A stretch of DNA of 64,000 nucleotides from Virgibacillus dokdonensis (GCF_900166595.1 NZ_LT745763.1:1396814-1460813), one strand, 5' to 3'. Positions 1 through 9,359 are shown, counted from the first letter of the stretch. Program-made: numbers and translations. The notes: generated by a model from the sequence alone, not told the origin.

Positions 1-1062
1 GATGGAATAGAAATTGTCGATAAACTTACTAATCCATTTTTTGTAAAAACAAGCTTAAGTCAACATAATCCAGAGGTTGTATTTTTAGATATTAATATGC
101 CACAAGTAAATGGACTGGAATTAGCTGAACAAATTTTGGAACTAGATTCTAGCATCCATATTGTATTTGTGACGGCGTATGACGAATTTGCTATTAAGGC
201 ATTTGAAATTAATGCATTAGATTATTTGTTAAAGCCTATTCAAAAAGACCGTTTAAAGAAAACTATCCAACGCTTGGAGGGGGATATTTTATTTCATAAT
301 GAAAAGAGTATGGTGCAGCAGGATCGTTTACGCCTGAATGTTTGCGGTAGTTTTTCCATCACAAAGGCAAATGGAGAAGTGGACTTGATCTCTTGGCGAA
401 CTTCAAAAGTTAGAGAATTGTTTCATTATTTGCTTCATAACAGAGGGAAACTGGTAAGGAAATCATTACTAATTGAATTGCTTTGGGGTGAGTTGGATCC
501 AGAAAAAGCTTATGCACAACTTTATACAGCTATCTATCATGTTAGAAAAACATTAAAGGAATATCCAGACAATTTTCAACTGGAAAATACGACAGAAGGA
601 TATATTTTATCTACTCAAGCTGTCGATATCGATATTGAATTATGGCAAAAAAAACTGGCTAATTATGCATCTATTGAAAAGAATAACATTGACCAATATG
701 TTGAAGCAATGGAATATTACACAGCTCCTTATTTTGATGACTATGATTATTGGTGGGCAGAAAACGAAAAAATTAGATTTGAAAGAGTATGGTATAGAAC
801 AGCGATGAAAATAGCTAAAGTTTTTACATCTATTTCGTCCTATGATAGAGCAATAGATTGGTATAAACGCATTTATGAGCGCTACCCAGAACAAGAAGAA
901 GTACATTTTGCAATAATGAAGCTGTATTCTTTCAGGAACGAAACAGAAAAAGTGGAAAGACAATATGCTTATTTAAAAAAATTACTACAAACTGAATTAG
1001 GGACTAGCCCAAATGCAGAAATTACGAGTTGGTACCGTCAGTGGAAAAAATACCATATGTAG
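1..1062 (+). CDS. Response regulator with winged-helix and BTAD (SARP-type) output domain, 5' end cut
   Basis: The frame is open from base 1, so the true start lies outside the window. The receiver domain keeps the phospho-acceptor Asp in VVFLDINMP (bases 88-90), the conserved Thr in FVTAYDE and the Lys in LLKPI. A winged-helix DNA-binding segment (about bases 320-620) and an all-helical bacterial transcriptional activator domain (about 640-1060) follow, the layout of SARP-like two-component regulators. The partner kinase is not visible and may lie upstream. The gene probably activates transcription of surface or metabolic genes; the target is unknown. The class D sortase 300 bases downstream may be functionally linked, but that is inference only. 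Confidence 0.85.
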   Translation, partial: DGIEIVDKLTNPFFVKTSLSQHNPEVVFLDINMPQVNGLELAEQILELDSSIHIVFVTAYDEFAIKAFEINALDYLLKPIQKDRLKKTIQRLEGDILFHNEKSMVQQDRLRLNVCGSFSITKANGEVDLISWRTSKVRELFHYLLHNRGKLVRKSLLIELLWGELDPEKAYAQLYTAIYHVRKTLKEYPDNFQLENTTEGYILSTQAVDIDIELWQKKLANYASIEKNNIDQYVEAMEYYTAPYFDDYDYWWAENEKIRFERVWYRTAMKIAKVFTSISSYDRAIDWYKRIYERYPEQEEVHFAIMKLYSFRNETEKVERQYAYLKKLLQTELGTSPNAEITSWYRQWKKYHM

Positions 1063-1379
1063 AAGTGAACGTATAGACATTTGTATATTTTAAATAAGTG
1101 TAATTAATTACTCATTATAAACTGTAAAGAATTTGTAAAGGAAGGAAAGGTATAATGTATTGGTATAAATTACTAATTTATCGGTATGTTTGTACAAAAT
1201 AGGTTAAATTTAGTTGGGCTCGAAACGTGAAATCGGTCATGAAACCAATTTATCATAGAGGTCATATACCTTTTTATACGATAAGGGGCTCATGACTTCT
1301 ATGGAGCGGAAATTTGTTGGGGGAAAATTTTAAAGCAGAATGATGCAGACAAGTTTTAATATGGAGGAAGAAGAAAGCA
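1063..1379. other. Intergenic region with an imperfect hairpin
   Basis: No gene is visible in these 317 bases. A TATAAT box lies at 1151-1156 without a good -35 box. An inverted repeat pairs CATAGAGGTCAT (1254-1265) with ATGACTTCTATG (1292-1303) across a 26-base loop, 77 bases before the sortase start. There is no T-run after it, so it is more likely an operator or leader structure than a terminator. Confidence 0.5.
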
Positions 1380-1970
1380 ATGAAAATTACTAAACGTAGC
1401 ATAGGTATTTGCTTCATGATTGCTGGAGTAATATTCGTGTCAATCCCGTTTTATTATGAATGGAAACAAGCAAAACAAGTTGCAGCACTAGAAGAAGCTT
1501 TAGCGATGGTGGCGGAATCGGATGAGAATGCTGTTGATTTATCGTCGATAGAAGATCTCCCGTTTTCAGAAGAAGAGCTAAAGGGGGTAATTGAATTAGA
1601 GATCCCTTCCATTGACCTCAAACAAAAAATCCTAACCCAAACTACGGAAGAAAATTTAAGCATTGCTTTAACACAAATTAAATCAAATCAAATACCGGGA
1701 GAGGGTAATTTTACCGTTGCTGGTCATAGAGGATATCGAGGCGATCGACATTTTAGACAACTACCTAATGTAAAACCAGGCTCTAAAGCTTTTTTGCACA
1801 CAGCGAAGCAAACTTTTATTTATGAAATTAAAACATCAGAAGTAATTGAACCAACAGCTGTGGAAGTTTTGGATGATCGTGCAGGTCAAGATGAGCTTAC
1901 TCTTATCACATGCACCCTCGATGGTAAGGAGCGAATTGCAATTAAAGGAACGTTAGTAGGAAAAGAATAA
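1380..1970 (+). CDS. Class D sortase
   Basis: This 196-residue transpeptidase has one N-terminal membrane helix (residues about 8-25), then a sortase barrel outside the membrane. The catalytic triad is visible: His116 in AGHRGYRGD, Cys178 in TLITCT and Arg185 in GKERIAI. The TLITC form and the type II topology fit class D sortases, which attach sorting-signal proteins to the cell wall. GGAGGAAG lies in front of the ATG. No protein with an LPXTG-like C-terminal signal is encoded in this window, so the substrate must lie elsewhere. Regulators flank the gene on both sides. Confidence 0.9.
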   Translation: MKITKRSIGICFMIAGVIFVSIPFYYEWKQAKQVAALEEALAMVAESDENAVDLSSIEDLPFSEEELKGVIELEIPSIDLKQKILTQTTEENLSIALTQIKSNQIPGEGNFTVAGHRGYRGDRHFRQLPNVKPGSKAFLHTAKQTFIYEIKTSEVIEPTAVEVLDDRAGQDELTLITCTLDGKERIAIKGTLVGKE

Positions 1971-2120
1971 TTCATGATCATGTTAATAAAAAACGAGCAA
2001 ATAAGGAATACAGCTATGTCATTTTTAGTGTGCTTATATAAAACCTCTAGCCTAACACCTGTAGAAACATAGTTCTATAGGATTTTACCATAATAGTTAT
2101 CTATTGGAGGTGAGTAGAAA

Positions 2121-2795
2121 ATGATAAATGTGCTTATGATGAATACAAGCGACATTTTTACACAGGGATTAAAAATTTTATTAGAAGGCGAAGACGATCT
2201 GGAAGTTCTAGAAGTCTCCGATCGGGAATCCAATTTTATTGAACAGATAAGTGATTTTGAACCAGATATACTGCTAGTCCATTTAGTTCATGGAGTAAGT
2301 GATACATTAAAAAAACAAATAAATGAAATAAGAGAAAAATATAAACAAATTAGGGTTATATGTATTTTTGTATCCTATGATAGGAAGTTGATTAAGGAAG
2401 CTTTAACTTTAGGGGTAAAAGGATTTTTACTAAGTCACAGTAGTGGAGAGGGGCTTATTCATTCCATTCGAAGCGTGTGGCAGCATCAATATGTGTTTGC
2501 AGATGAAATTGTTATGGAAATGATTGACTTTTTGGGTACAGAGTGTATGAACAAAAAAGAAAAACTTAGTCGTTTTTTTTCTTCGCAAAATATGGATATG
2601 AATGATAGAGATATTGATATATTATTTTTGATTTATAAAGGGTATAAAAATTTAGAAATAGCTAATGAACTGAATTTGTCAGAAAAAACAGTTCGGGACT
2701 ATGTGAGCAAGGTGTATAAAAAATTACAAATAAATCATCGTCATAAAGTAAAAGCGTATTTGACGTCTATTATACACGAAAAAACGAAAGAATAA
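2121..2795 (+). CDS. LuxR/NarL-family response regulator with degenerate receiver
   Basis: The 224-residue protein has an N-terminal receiver-like domain and a C-terminal LuxR-type helix-turn-helix (about residues 155-215, with NLEIANELNLSEKTVRDYV). Where NarL-family regulators have the phosphorylated Asp (pattern PDxxLxD) this protein has His54, in PDILLVHLVHG. The N-terminal acidic pocket is also weak. Phosphorylation by a classical histidine kinase is therefore unlikely, and activity may depend on dimerisation or ligand binding. GGAGGTGA lies 10 bases before the ATG. No kinase gene is adjacent. The gene ends in a perfect bidirectional terminator shared with the next gene. Confidence 0.85.
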   Translation: MINVLMMNTSDIFTQGLKILLEGEDDLEVLEVSDRESNFIEQISDFEPDILLVHLVHGVSDTLKKQINEIREKYKQIRVICIFVSYDRKLIKEALTLGVKGFLLSHSSGEGLIHSIRSVWQHQYVFADEIVMEMIDFLGTECMNKKEKLSRFFSSQNMDMNDRDIDILFLIYKGYKNLEIANELNLSEKTVRDYVSKVYKKLQINHRHKVKAYLTSIIHEKTKE

Positions 2796-2831
2796 AACAG
2801 ACAAACTTCTAAAAAGAAGTTTGTCTGTTTT
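2794..2831. terminator. Bidirectional intrinsic terminator
   Basis: A perfect 17-bp stem (2794-2810 with 2815-2831) and a 4-base loop separate the LuxR-type regulator from the convergent DMT transporter. The stem begins with AAAA and ends with TTTT, so it can work in both directions. The stop codon of the transporter overlaps its right arm. Confidence 0.85.
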
Positions 2832-3690
2832 ATTCGAGTCGACTTTGTTGATTGTTCTTCATAAACATATACAAAGAAGCGCTGAAAATGGTGAGATAAC
2901 CGATGATACTTAGTACATCTGGTATTTGTCCAAAGAGGGCTATACTGATTAATGCAGAATAGACAACTGTGGAATAGAAAAAGATAGATATTTCTTTCGC
3001 TGGTGCGTATTTGTAAGCAATCGTTATTCCGAATTGCCCTACAGTAGCAAAAATACCCGCTAATAAAAGGTACACCCATTGTTGCCAAGACATAGGTTCA
3101 TAAAACGCAATGACAAACGGTAATAGAATCACAGTTGTAAAAAATGAGAAATAAAAAACAACAGTGTAAAATTGTTCTTTTCTACCTAACACACGTAAAA
3201 CGGTATAAGCTCCTGCTGCAAATACTGCTGAGAGAAAACCTGCAATATAGGGGATAATTTCTGATGAAAATGTTGGTTTAATAATGAACAGAGTTCCAGC
3301 AAAAGCAATGATAATCGATATTACTTGAAATAATCGTGTTTTCTCTTTTAAAAAGAGAGCTGCGAAGATGATGGTGAGAAAAGGACTCATTTTATTAAGC
3401 ATATCTGCATCCGACAGAACTAAATGGTCAATAGCGTAAAAGTTAAGCAAAATCCCTACTGCTCCTAAACTTGAGCGAAGCAGTAAATATTTTTGACTGT
3501 CTTTTTTGCCAAATAAACTTGCACCATAATATTTTACGAATCCAAATGCAATGACCATAGAAATTGCATTTCGAAAAAGTGTTTTTTGTACTGTTGGAAC
3601 ATCGCCTGAAAGCTTAATAAAAGCTCCCATCATAGAAAAGCCAAACGCGGACAATAGTAATAAAATAATACCTTTATTACGGTTACTCAT
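2830..3690 (-). CDS. DMT-family EamA transporter
   Basis: This is an integral membrane protein of about 286 residues with ten predicted helices in two EamA repeats, the drug/metabolite transporter fold. The substrate cannot be told from sequence. I place the start at the ATG at 3690 (MSNRNKGI), because GGAGA lies 8 bases upstream. A longer frame opens at 3792, but that extension runs through a copy of the intergenic repeat (3720-3773) and is probably not translated. The gene stands alone on the minus strand. Confidence 0.85.
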   Translation of the reverse strand: MSNRNKGIILLLLSAFGFSMMGAFIKLSGDVPTVQKTLFRNAISMVIAFGFVKYYGASLFGKKDSQKYLLLRSSLGAVGILLNFYAIDHLVLSDADMLNKMSPFLTIIFAALFLKEKTRLFQVISIIIAFAGTLFIIKPTFSSEIIPYIAGFLSAVFAAGAYTVLRVLGRKEQFYTVVFYFSFFTTVILLPFVIAFYEPMSWQQWVYLLLAGIFATVGQFGITIAYKYAPAKEISIFFYSTVVYSALISIALFGQIPDVLSIIGYLTIFSASLYMFMKNNQQSRLE

Positions 3691-3719
3691 AGTTGTCATC
3701 TCCAAAATAGTGAATTTAT

Positions 3720-3773
3720 TAAAAAACGACAGCTTTGTCATAAAAACTTGGCGAAAAGCCAAGTTTTTTCTAA
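3720..3773 (+). repeat. Intergenic repeat family, right half with hairpin
   Basis: It matches the second half of the repeat seen at 41213 and 44584: AAAAAACGACAGCTTTGTC, then ACTTGGCGAAAAGCCAAGT followed by TTTTTTCTAA. The hairpin plus T-run looks like an intrinsic terminator in the + direction. Confidence 0.75.
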
Positions 3774-3928
3774 AGTACTCCAACAAAGACATATTCTTTC
3801 ATAAATGTGATTGAATGTCTAGAGAAAACAACTCATCTTACATGCTTAAAAAGCTGGTAACAAAATTGTAGCGATTTCATGTCGCAAAAGGCTCAAACAG
3901 AAGATGGTTTTGAAATTTCTATGTTCTA

Positions 3929-3993
3929 CTATAGGATAGTATAAGAAAAACAGGCTTCCGTCACCAAAATTTAGTGTGAATCCAGTTTTTTAT
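3929..3993 (+). repeat. Intergenic repeat family, degenerate copy
   Basis: It contains ACTATAGGATAGTATAAGAAAAAC, split here as ACTATAGGATAG and TATAAGAAAAAC, then GGCTTCCGTCACC and a decayed 3' part ending in CCAGTTTTTTA. The order of blocks is the same as in the better copies. Confidence 0.5.
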
Positions 3994-4018
3994 ACTAAAA
4001 AGAGTATGAGGCAAGAGA

Positions 4019-4299
4019 CTTATTTTTGGTCCTGTTGTTGCCGTCTTCCCGTTTGATACGACAGAAGAAGCGGTTAAAAGAGCAAATGATAGTGATTATG
4101 TGCTAGCAGCTGCCGTATGGACTGAAAATATCCGAAAAGGATATCAAATTGCAAGAAGGTTAAAAGCGGGTACCGTATGGATTAATGATTGTAATCAAGA
4201 AAATCCTGCTGCTTGATTTGGGGGATATAAGCAATCAGGTACCGTGAGATAGGAAAGTATGCACTCGACAATTATACGGAAGTAAAAAGCGTTTGGTAA
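4019..4299 (+). pseudogene. Aldehyde dehydrogenase C-terminal fragment, decayed
   Basis: Conceptual translation gives the C-terminal quarter of an NAD-dependent aldehyde dehydrogenase: FGPVVAVFPFDTTEEAVKRA, then VWINDCNQENPAA and FGGYKQSG, ending in ALDNYTEVKSVW. An in-frame TGA replaces the codon before FGGYKQSG, and a frameshift follows near 4245. The catalytic Cys region and the N-terminal three quarters are missing. The fragment resembles betaine-aldehyde dehydrogenase-type enzymes. It has no ribosome binding site and is clearly dead. The rest of the gene was probably lost by deletion. Confidence 0.8.
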
Positions 4300-4596
4300 A
4301 TTTACAATAAAGTAAGTATTGCTGAGTAAAGTCATTTCATGATCGATTCATTTTCTGTGCTTGTTATTTGTATGAAAAAAGGGAGTAGTTTGAGTGAAAC
4401 ACAAGCTATAAGCAAATGCAACATAGCGCAGGGCTAACAATCAATTTTATCATAATTGTTCGACTTGTTCATCCTATAAAAACGTTCGAAATTACACTCT
4501 TTCTGAGGAAACAACCATATTTTATATATGTAGATATTAGTGCATTCTTTGAACCATTTGTTGATTTCAGTATCATTAAGCTAATAGTAAATCTTT

Positions 4597-5778
4597 TTAT
4601 CCTTTTTTTAAAATAGCAAAGACAAAAAGGCAGGATGAAAGGAACATAAGAAGAGCGAGGATAATGATTGTAAGCCGCATTGAAACGATATCAGCTGCAA
4701 TGCCTATCACTAAAATAAAAAAGACTTGCAGAGCACTTTGAATTAACTGGTAAATACTAGTTACCCTCCCCATAATATCTACTGGTACATTATTTTGATA
4801 AAATGTCATGATGCCGGCATTAAGAAATACTAGAAAAAAACCTAAGATTAAAAATCCAACTACAATGGACGTAAAAGACCAAGAGAAAGCGTAAATGACA
4901 TAACCAATTGCGGTCATAATGATGCCAACACTTATCATGTTTCTTATGGAGAATTGATTTGAAAATATAGATAGTAAAATAGCACCTGAAACAGAACCAA
5001 GTCCTGTTAAGCTAATTAACATACTGTATTCCAATTCAGAGAGCCCTATTACTTGTTGTGTAAAAACGACTTCTTGTGCATCCATAGCAAAGGTAAACAG
5101 CATAATTAAATTAAAGCCGAGGTAGATAAAGCTTACATACTTGTTTTCTTTCATAAAGCTTTGAACGACAGTGAAATCTTTTATGATTTGCGAAACAGTC
5201 AATGTAGGGATTGCTTCTTTTACAATATTTTCTGTCTGGGAAATAAATAACAATAAAATGGATGCTATTAAAAAGGATATGGCGTTGAGCCAAAGTGTTA
5301 TTTCTACACTTGTTGATAAAATAAGTGTACCACCGATGGCTGGGCCAATGATAAAGGCGCCAGAACTAGCAAATGAATAAAAAGAGTTGAAGCGCTTTCT
5401 TTTTTCTATTGGAACGAGGATAGTAATGTAAGTAGATGATGCTGGGTGAAAAAAAGCGTTCGCTATACTCAGAACGACAAGAATAATATAAATGACTATC
5501 ATGTTCGGCGCAAAGGGGATGAGACTGATAAAAACAGCTCGAAACATATATGTTAGGATCATTACGCTGCGCTTACTCCGATAATCGATAAAACTTCCTG
5601 TCCAGAACTTTGTGAATATATTTGTTAATGGTCCGATAATCCAAAGTCCTGCAACTGCGGCTGCTGATCCAGTAAGTTGGTAAACAATGATGTTAATAGC
5701 AACTAAATGTATAAAGTTTCCAATACTTGAAATGCCAATGGATAACAGTAGTAATATTGGATTTTTCCAACTATTCAC
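4597..5778 (-). CDS. MFS transporter
   Basis: This major facilitator protein has 393 residues, about twelve membrane helices and a central loop near residue 190. It resembles the group of Bacillaceae MFS proteins related to macrolide or enterobactin exporters, but the substrate is not recognisable. The start is a GTG (5776-5778, reading GTGAATAGTTGG on the minus strand), with GGGGAG about 12 bases upstream. It is monocistronic. The C-terminus ends in a short Lys-rich tail. Confidence 0.85.
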   Translation of the reverse strand: MNSWKNPILLLLSIGISSIGNFIHLVAINIIVYQLTGSAAAVAGLWIIGPLTNIFTKFWTGSFIDYRSKRSVMILTYMFRAVFISLIPFAPNMIVIYIILVVLSIANAFFHPASSTYITILVPIEKRKRFNSFYSFASSGAFIIGPAIGGTLILSTSVEITLWLNAISFLIASILLLFISQTENIVKEAIPTLTVSQIIKDFTVVQSFMKENKYVSFIYLGFNLIMLFTFAMDAQEVVFTQQVIGLSELEYSMLISLTGLGSVSGAILLSIFSNQFSIRNMISVGIIMTAIGYVIYAFSWSFTSIVVGFLILGFFLVFLNAGIMTFYQNNVPVDIMGRVTSIYQLIQSALQVFFILVIGIAADIVSMRLTIIILALLMFLSSCLFVFAILKKG

Positions 5779-6032
5779 TCTAATAATTCTCTCCCCGCTT
5801 TTTATGTGAAAGAAAGTATAGCATAAATAAATTTTACCCTATTTTAATAGAAATTGTAAGGAAACACACTTTTCCCTTAAAGAAATGGATAAAACCTGAA
5901 AACGCATCCAAAACAACAGCGTTTCCTGCTATAAATAGTTGTTGATAAGCCATGTTTTTCTAATAAATGATGTTTGAAGAAAAACTGCACTGGGAACAGA
6001 TACATAAAACCGCAGTAAAAGGAGTGGATAAA

Positions 6033-6386
6033 ATGATTAAAATAACCCCAGCAAAAATGGATAATGCAATTGAAGTTGAAGTGCAAGGAAAAGTAGAAAA
6101 AGAGGATTTGAATCTTTTTGAAGAATTTTTTACGATGAAAAAACAAGAATATAATAAAGTTAATATACTTCTACTACTTGATAAAATGGAAGGCATGTCT
6201 TTAAAATGTGTTTTAGAAGATTTGAAAATGGTGCAACATTTAAAATATATTCAAAAACTGGCAATTGTAAGTGATAAGAAATGGATAGAAATAGGGGTGA
6301 AACTTGAAAGGCTGCTCCCAGAAACAAACGTGGAGCATTTTATACCAGAAAATAAAGTTCAAGCGCAACATTGGTTAGGTGAATAA
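6033..6386 (+). CDS. STAS/SpoIIAA-like domain protein
   Basis: The 117-residue soluble protein resembles the SpoIIAA-like (DUF3478) family, which shares the STAS/Sec14-like fold. The segment VNILLLLDKMEGMSLKCVL fits the central strand and helix. AAAGGAG lies 9 bases before the ATG at 6033, so I prefer this start over an in-frame ATG at 5967. The Ser that is phosphorylated in true anti-sigma antagonists is not evident, so a role in sigma control should not be assumed. It stands alone between an MFS gene and the yrrN homologue. Confidence 0.7.
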   Translation: MIKITPAKMDNAIEVEVQGKVEKEDLNLFEEFFTMKKQEYNKVNILLLLDKMEGMSLKCVLEDLKMVQHLKYIQKLAIVSDKKWIEIGVKLERLLPETNVEHFIPENKVQAQHWLGE

Positions 6387-6819
6387 GATTTTGTGTATTG
6401 TTGTGTAGTAAACGGCCTTGTTCTCAATTCCTACGCTGTTATTGACAGTGTGGGATTTTTTGCAATATAGGGCGGTATAACATTAATGATTCGTAGTAAA
6501 TCTTTAATAAGTCAATAATGTGCGCATATATCAAGCTATTTAGCTGAATGTATGATGCATGTAATCAAAGAAAAAAGAATCCTTTTCTGTTAAAGCTAAA
6601 TAACTGCAGTAAGGATTTTTATATTGGCTACTTGCTTCACTCTAGATTTCAACCGTCAATTTAAAAAAGTAATTGACGGATTTATTACATGTTTGTTTAT
6701 GAACGTCGTCTCACCATGTTTTATGTTATTATAACGGAAGGGTGTGGATTGTGAAACACTTACACAGTTTGTAATGAAAAGATATACATGAATAAATATA
6801 CATTTAAGGATGATTGTGA
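6387..6819. other. Intergenic region with two hairpins
   Basis: No gene is visible. AAGAATCC near 6569 pairs with GGATTTTT near 6612 in a terminator-like fold. A perfect 9-bp inverted repeat CCGTCAATT (6653-6661) and AATTGACGG (6671-6679) has a 9-base loop and is followed by ATTTATTAC. Either could end the preceding gene, though both lie some distance from it. Confidence 0.45.
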
Positions 6820-7734
6820 ATGATTGAACTTATAGCGACAGCAGAATCAGTGCACCAAGCAAAGTCATTATTAAATGCTGGTGTTGATACATTATATGTT
6901 GGAGAGGATACATTTGGTCTCCGTTTACCAGCAAGTCTATCGAGAGAAGAAGTGAAGGAAATATGTTATATAGCGCATGAAAATAATAAAAAAGTCTGTG
7001 TCGCAATGAATGCTATTATTCATAACGACCGGATTAAGTTAATTCCTGGCTATTTTGAGTTTTTACAAGAACTAATGGTTGATTCGATAACTATTGGTGA
7101 TCCGGGAGTTATCCATTTATTGCACAAGCATCAAGTGCAATTACCATATGTGTATGACCCTCATACGATGGTTACGAGTGCAAAACAAGTGAATTTCTGG
7201 GCACAACGCGGAGCCAAAGGTGCAGTACTTGCAAGGGAGTTAACGTATCAAGAATTAACATCTATAGCTACAAATGCGACAATTCCTGTGGAAGTGCTTG
7301 TCTATGGAGCAACTTGTATTCACCATTCAAAGCGACCTCTACTTACGAATTATTTTAGTTACACAAAACAACAAAACGAAAATAACAAAAATTTATTTAT
7401 GGCAGAACCGAAAAAATCAGAAACACATTACTCCATCTATGAAGATATAAATGGCACACATATTTTTGATACAAATGATATTAACTTATTACCTTATTTA
7501 GAAAAATTAGTGCATGCACGGATATTAAAATGGAAACTAGATGGTATCTATACAAATGGACAAGCATTCGTGGAGATTGCAAAGCTTTTTGCTGAAGCCA
7601 AACAAGCATGTTTAGATGATGCTTGGTCTAAGCAGTTACAGGAAAATTTAACAACAAAATTAATAGAATATCATCCTCATAAACGAACACTGGATACTGG
7701 ATTCTTTTTAAAAGACCCAGCAGATGTGCAGTAA
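6820..7734 (+). CDS. yrrN: U32 peptidase-like tRNA hydroxylation protein (YrrN/TrhP1-like)
   Basis: This 304-residue member of peptidase family U32 starts with the usual barrel pattern (MIELIATAESVHQAKSLLNA, then GVDTLYVGED). In B. subtilis YrrN and YrrO act together as TrhP1 and TrhP2, which make 5-hydroxyuridine at tRNA position 34 from a prephenate-derived step. The gene is followed by the yrrO homologue after 187 bases, the same order as in B. subtilis. AAGGATG lies in front of the ATG. YrrN-type proteins are shorter than YrrO and lack the C-terminal beta-barrel. Confidence 0.88.
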   Translation: MIELIATAESVHQAKSLLNAGVDTLYVGEDTFGLRLPASLSREEVKEICYIAHENNKKVCVAMNAIIHNDRIKLIPGYFEFLQELMVDSITIGDPGVIHLLHKHQVQLPYVYDPHTMVTSAKQVNFWAQRGAKGAVLARELTYQELTSIATNATIPVEVLVYGATCIHHSKRPLLTNYFSYTKQQNENNKNLFMAEPKKSETHYSIYEDINGTHIFDTNDINLLPYLEKLVHARILKWKLDGIYTNGQAFVEIAKLFAEAKQACLDDAWSKQLQENLTTKLIEYHPHKRTLDTGFFLKDPADVQ

Positions 7735-7921
7735 AGCGTCGTTTGCATTGTAGGGGAGAGTCTAACAATTAGTTTTAACTTAAAAACAAAGGCTTTTACC
7801 ATGGGGATAGATATAAGCTAAAGTATATGACTCCAAAAATATTGAGCTTTAATTTGGTTTCAAATGTTCTTTATGAAATTGAATTTAACTTGATGAACGA
7901 GTGAAGGAAGGTTTGTAAATC

Positions 7922-9154
7922 ATGCGAATTTTAAAGAAAAAGCCAGAAGTATTAGCGCCAGCTGGTACATTAGAAAAATTAAAAACAGCTATTTACTACG
8001 GTGCAGATGCTGTTTATATTGGTGGAAGCGCATACGGATTACGAAGTCGTGCAGGTAATTTTTCATATGAAGAAATGCAGGAAGGAGTTGCCTTTGCCAA
8101 AAAACATGAAGCGCACGTGTATGTCGCTGCAAATATGGTAGCTCATGAAGGAGATATGAAAGGAGCTGGCGACTTCTTTCGAACGATAAGAGATATCGGG
8201 GTGCGCGCAGTTATTGTTTCAGACCCAGCTTTAATTGAAACGTGTATGATGGAAGCGCCGGGACTTCCGATTCACTTATCGACACAATCCTCTGCAACGA
8301 ATTATGAGACGTTGAATTTTTGGAAACAAGAGGGTTTGGAGCGTGTTGTATTAGCAAGAGAAGTTGGAATGGATGAGATTAAAGAAATACGAAATCATAC
8401 AGATGTAGAGATTGAGGCATTTATTCATGGTGCAATGTGTATTTCATATTCTGGGCGTTGTACGTTATCTAACCATATGTCTGCTAGAGATGCAAATCGA
8501 GGCGGTTGTTCCCAATCTTGTCGTTGGAAATACGATTTATTCGAGTTGGATCATCAAGGCGTGCGTCAAAGTTATTCAGCTGAGGAAACTGATGAACCAT
8601 TCTCCATGAGTGCTGTAGATATGTCTATGATTCACAACATTCCTGATTTTATTGAAAACGGCGTAGATAGTTTAAAAATTGAAGGAAGAATGAAATCAAT
8701 TCACTATGTTTCTACGGTAGCAAATGTGTACCGCAAAGCTGTTGACAGTTATTGTGAAGATCCTGCTCATTTTACATTCCAGCAAGCTTGGGAAGATGAG
8801 CTTTGGAAAGTGGCACAACGTGAATTATCAACTGGTTTTTATTACGGAACGCCGAATGAACAGCAGCAATTATTTGGACGTCGGAGAAAGATTCCGGTAT
8901 ATAAATTTGTTGGTCAAGTATTGGAATATAATGATTCTTCTAAAATAGCTACTGTACAACAACGAAATAGTTTTTCTGTCGGAGATAAAGTAGAGTTTTA
9001 CGGTCCTGGCTTTACACACGTCTATCAAACAATAAATCAGATGTGGAACGAAAATGGTGAGCCAATTGAACGAGCTGCTCACCCAATGATGAAAGTCCGT
9101 GTGCAAATGGATGCACCTGTAAAGCCATTCGATATGATGAGAAAAGCCAAGTAG
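7922..9154 (+). CDS. yrrO: U32 peptidase-like tRNA hydroxylation protein (YrrO/TrhP2-like)
   Basis: The 410-residue U32 protein has the full motif set: PEVLAPAGTLEKLKTAI at the start, then the family signature EAFIHGAMCISYSGRC near residue 165, and Cys residues in GGCSQSCRWKY that are conserved in RlhA/TrhP-type members. The C-terminal part (after about residue 315) forms the small barrel found in YegQ-like proteins. It should act with the product of the upstream gene in tRNA U34 hydroxylation. GAAGG lies in front of the ATG. A strong terminator follows, so the B. subtilis neighbours udk and greA are not continued here. Confidence 0.9.
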   Translation: MRILKKKPEVLAPAGTLEKLKTAIYYGADAVYIGGSAYGLRSRAGNFSYEEMQEGVAFAKKHEAHVYVAANMVAHEGDMKGAGDFFRTIRDIGVRAVIVSDPALIETCMMEAPGLPIHLSTQSSATNYETLNFWKQEGLERVVLAREVGMDEIKEIRNHTDVEIEAFIHGAMCISYSGRCTLSNHMSARDANRGGCSQSCRWKYDLFELDHQGVRQSYSAEETDEPFSMSAVDMSMIHNIPDFIENGVDSLKIEGRMKSIHYVSTVANVYRKAVDSYCEDPAHFTFQQAWEDELWKVAQRELSTGFYYGTPNEQQQLFGRRRKIPVYKFVGQVLEYNDSSKIATVQQRNSFSVGDKVEFYGPGFTHVYQTINQMWNENGEPIERAAHPMMKVRVQMDAPVKPFDMMRKAK

Positions 9155-9185
9155 GTAATCTGAATTTAAAATTACAAAGCATGAT

Positions 9186-9238
9186 GACCCGTTCCATGAG
9201 AGAAGCAATGTCTATCATGAGAATGGGTCTCTTTTTAT
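9186..9238 (+). terminator. Intrinsic terminator of yrrO
   Basis: GACCCGTTC at 9186-9194 pairs with GAATGGGTC at 9221-9229, and an inner stem CATGA/TCATG extends it. TCTTTTT follows directly. Confidence 0.85.
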
Positions 9239-9359
9239 ATTATAGGAAACCATCTTGGCTCTCCCAAGGTCGCAAGTCACCATCTATCATGGAAAGCACT
9301 TGAAGGCGGTTTTTTCATACAAAGTATAAAATTAGTGGCTTGTGTATAACAACATAACC

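Noticed and set aside
4416..4616. 66-codon frame on the + strand
   Set aside because: It has no ribosome binding site, and it overlaps the end of the MFS gene.
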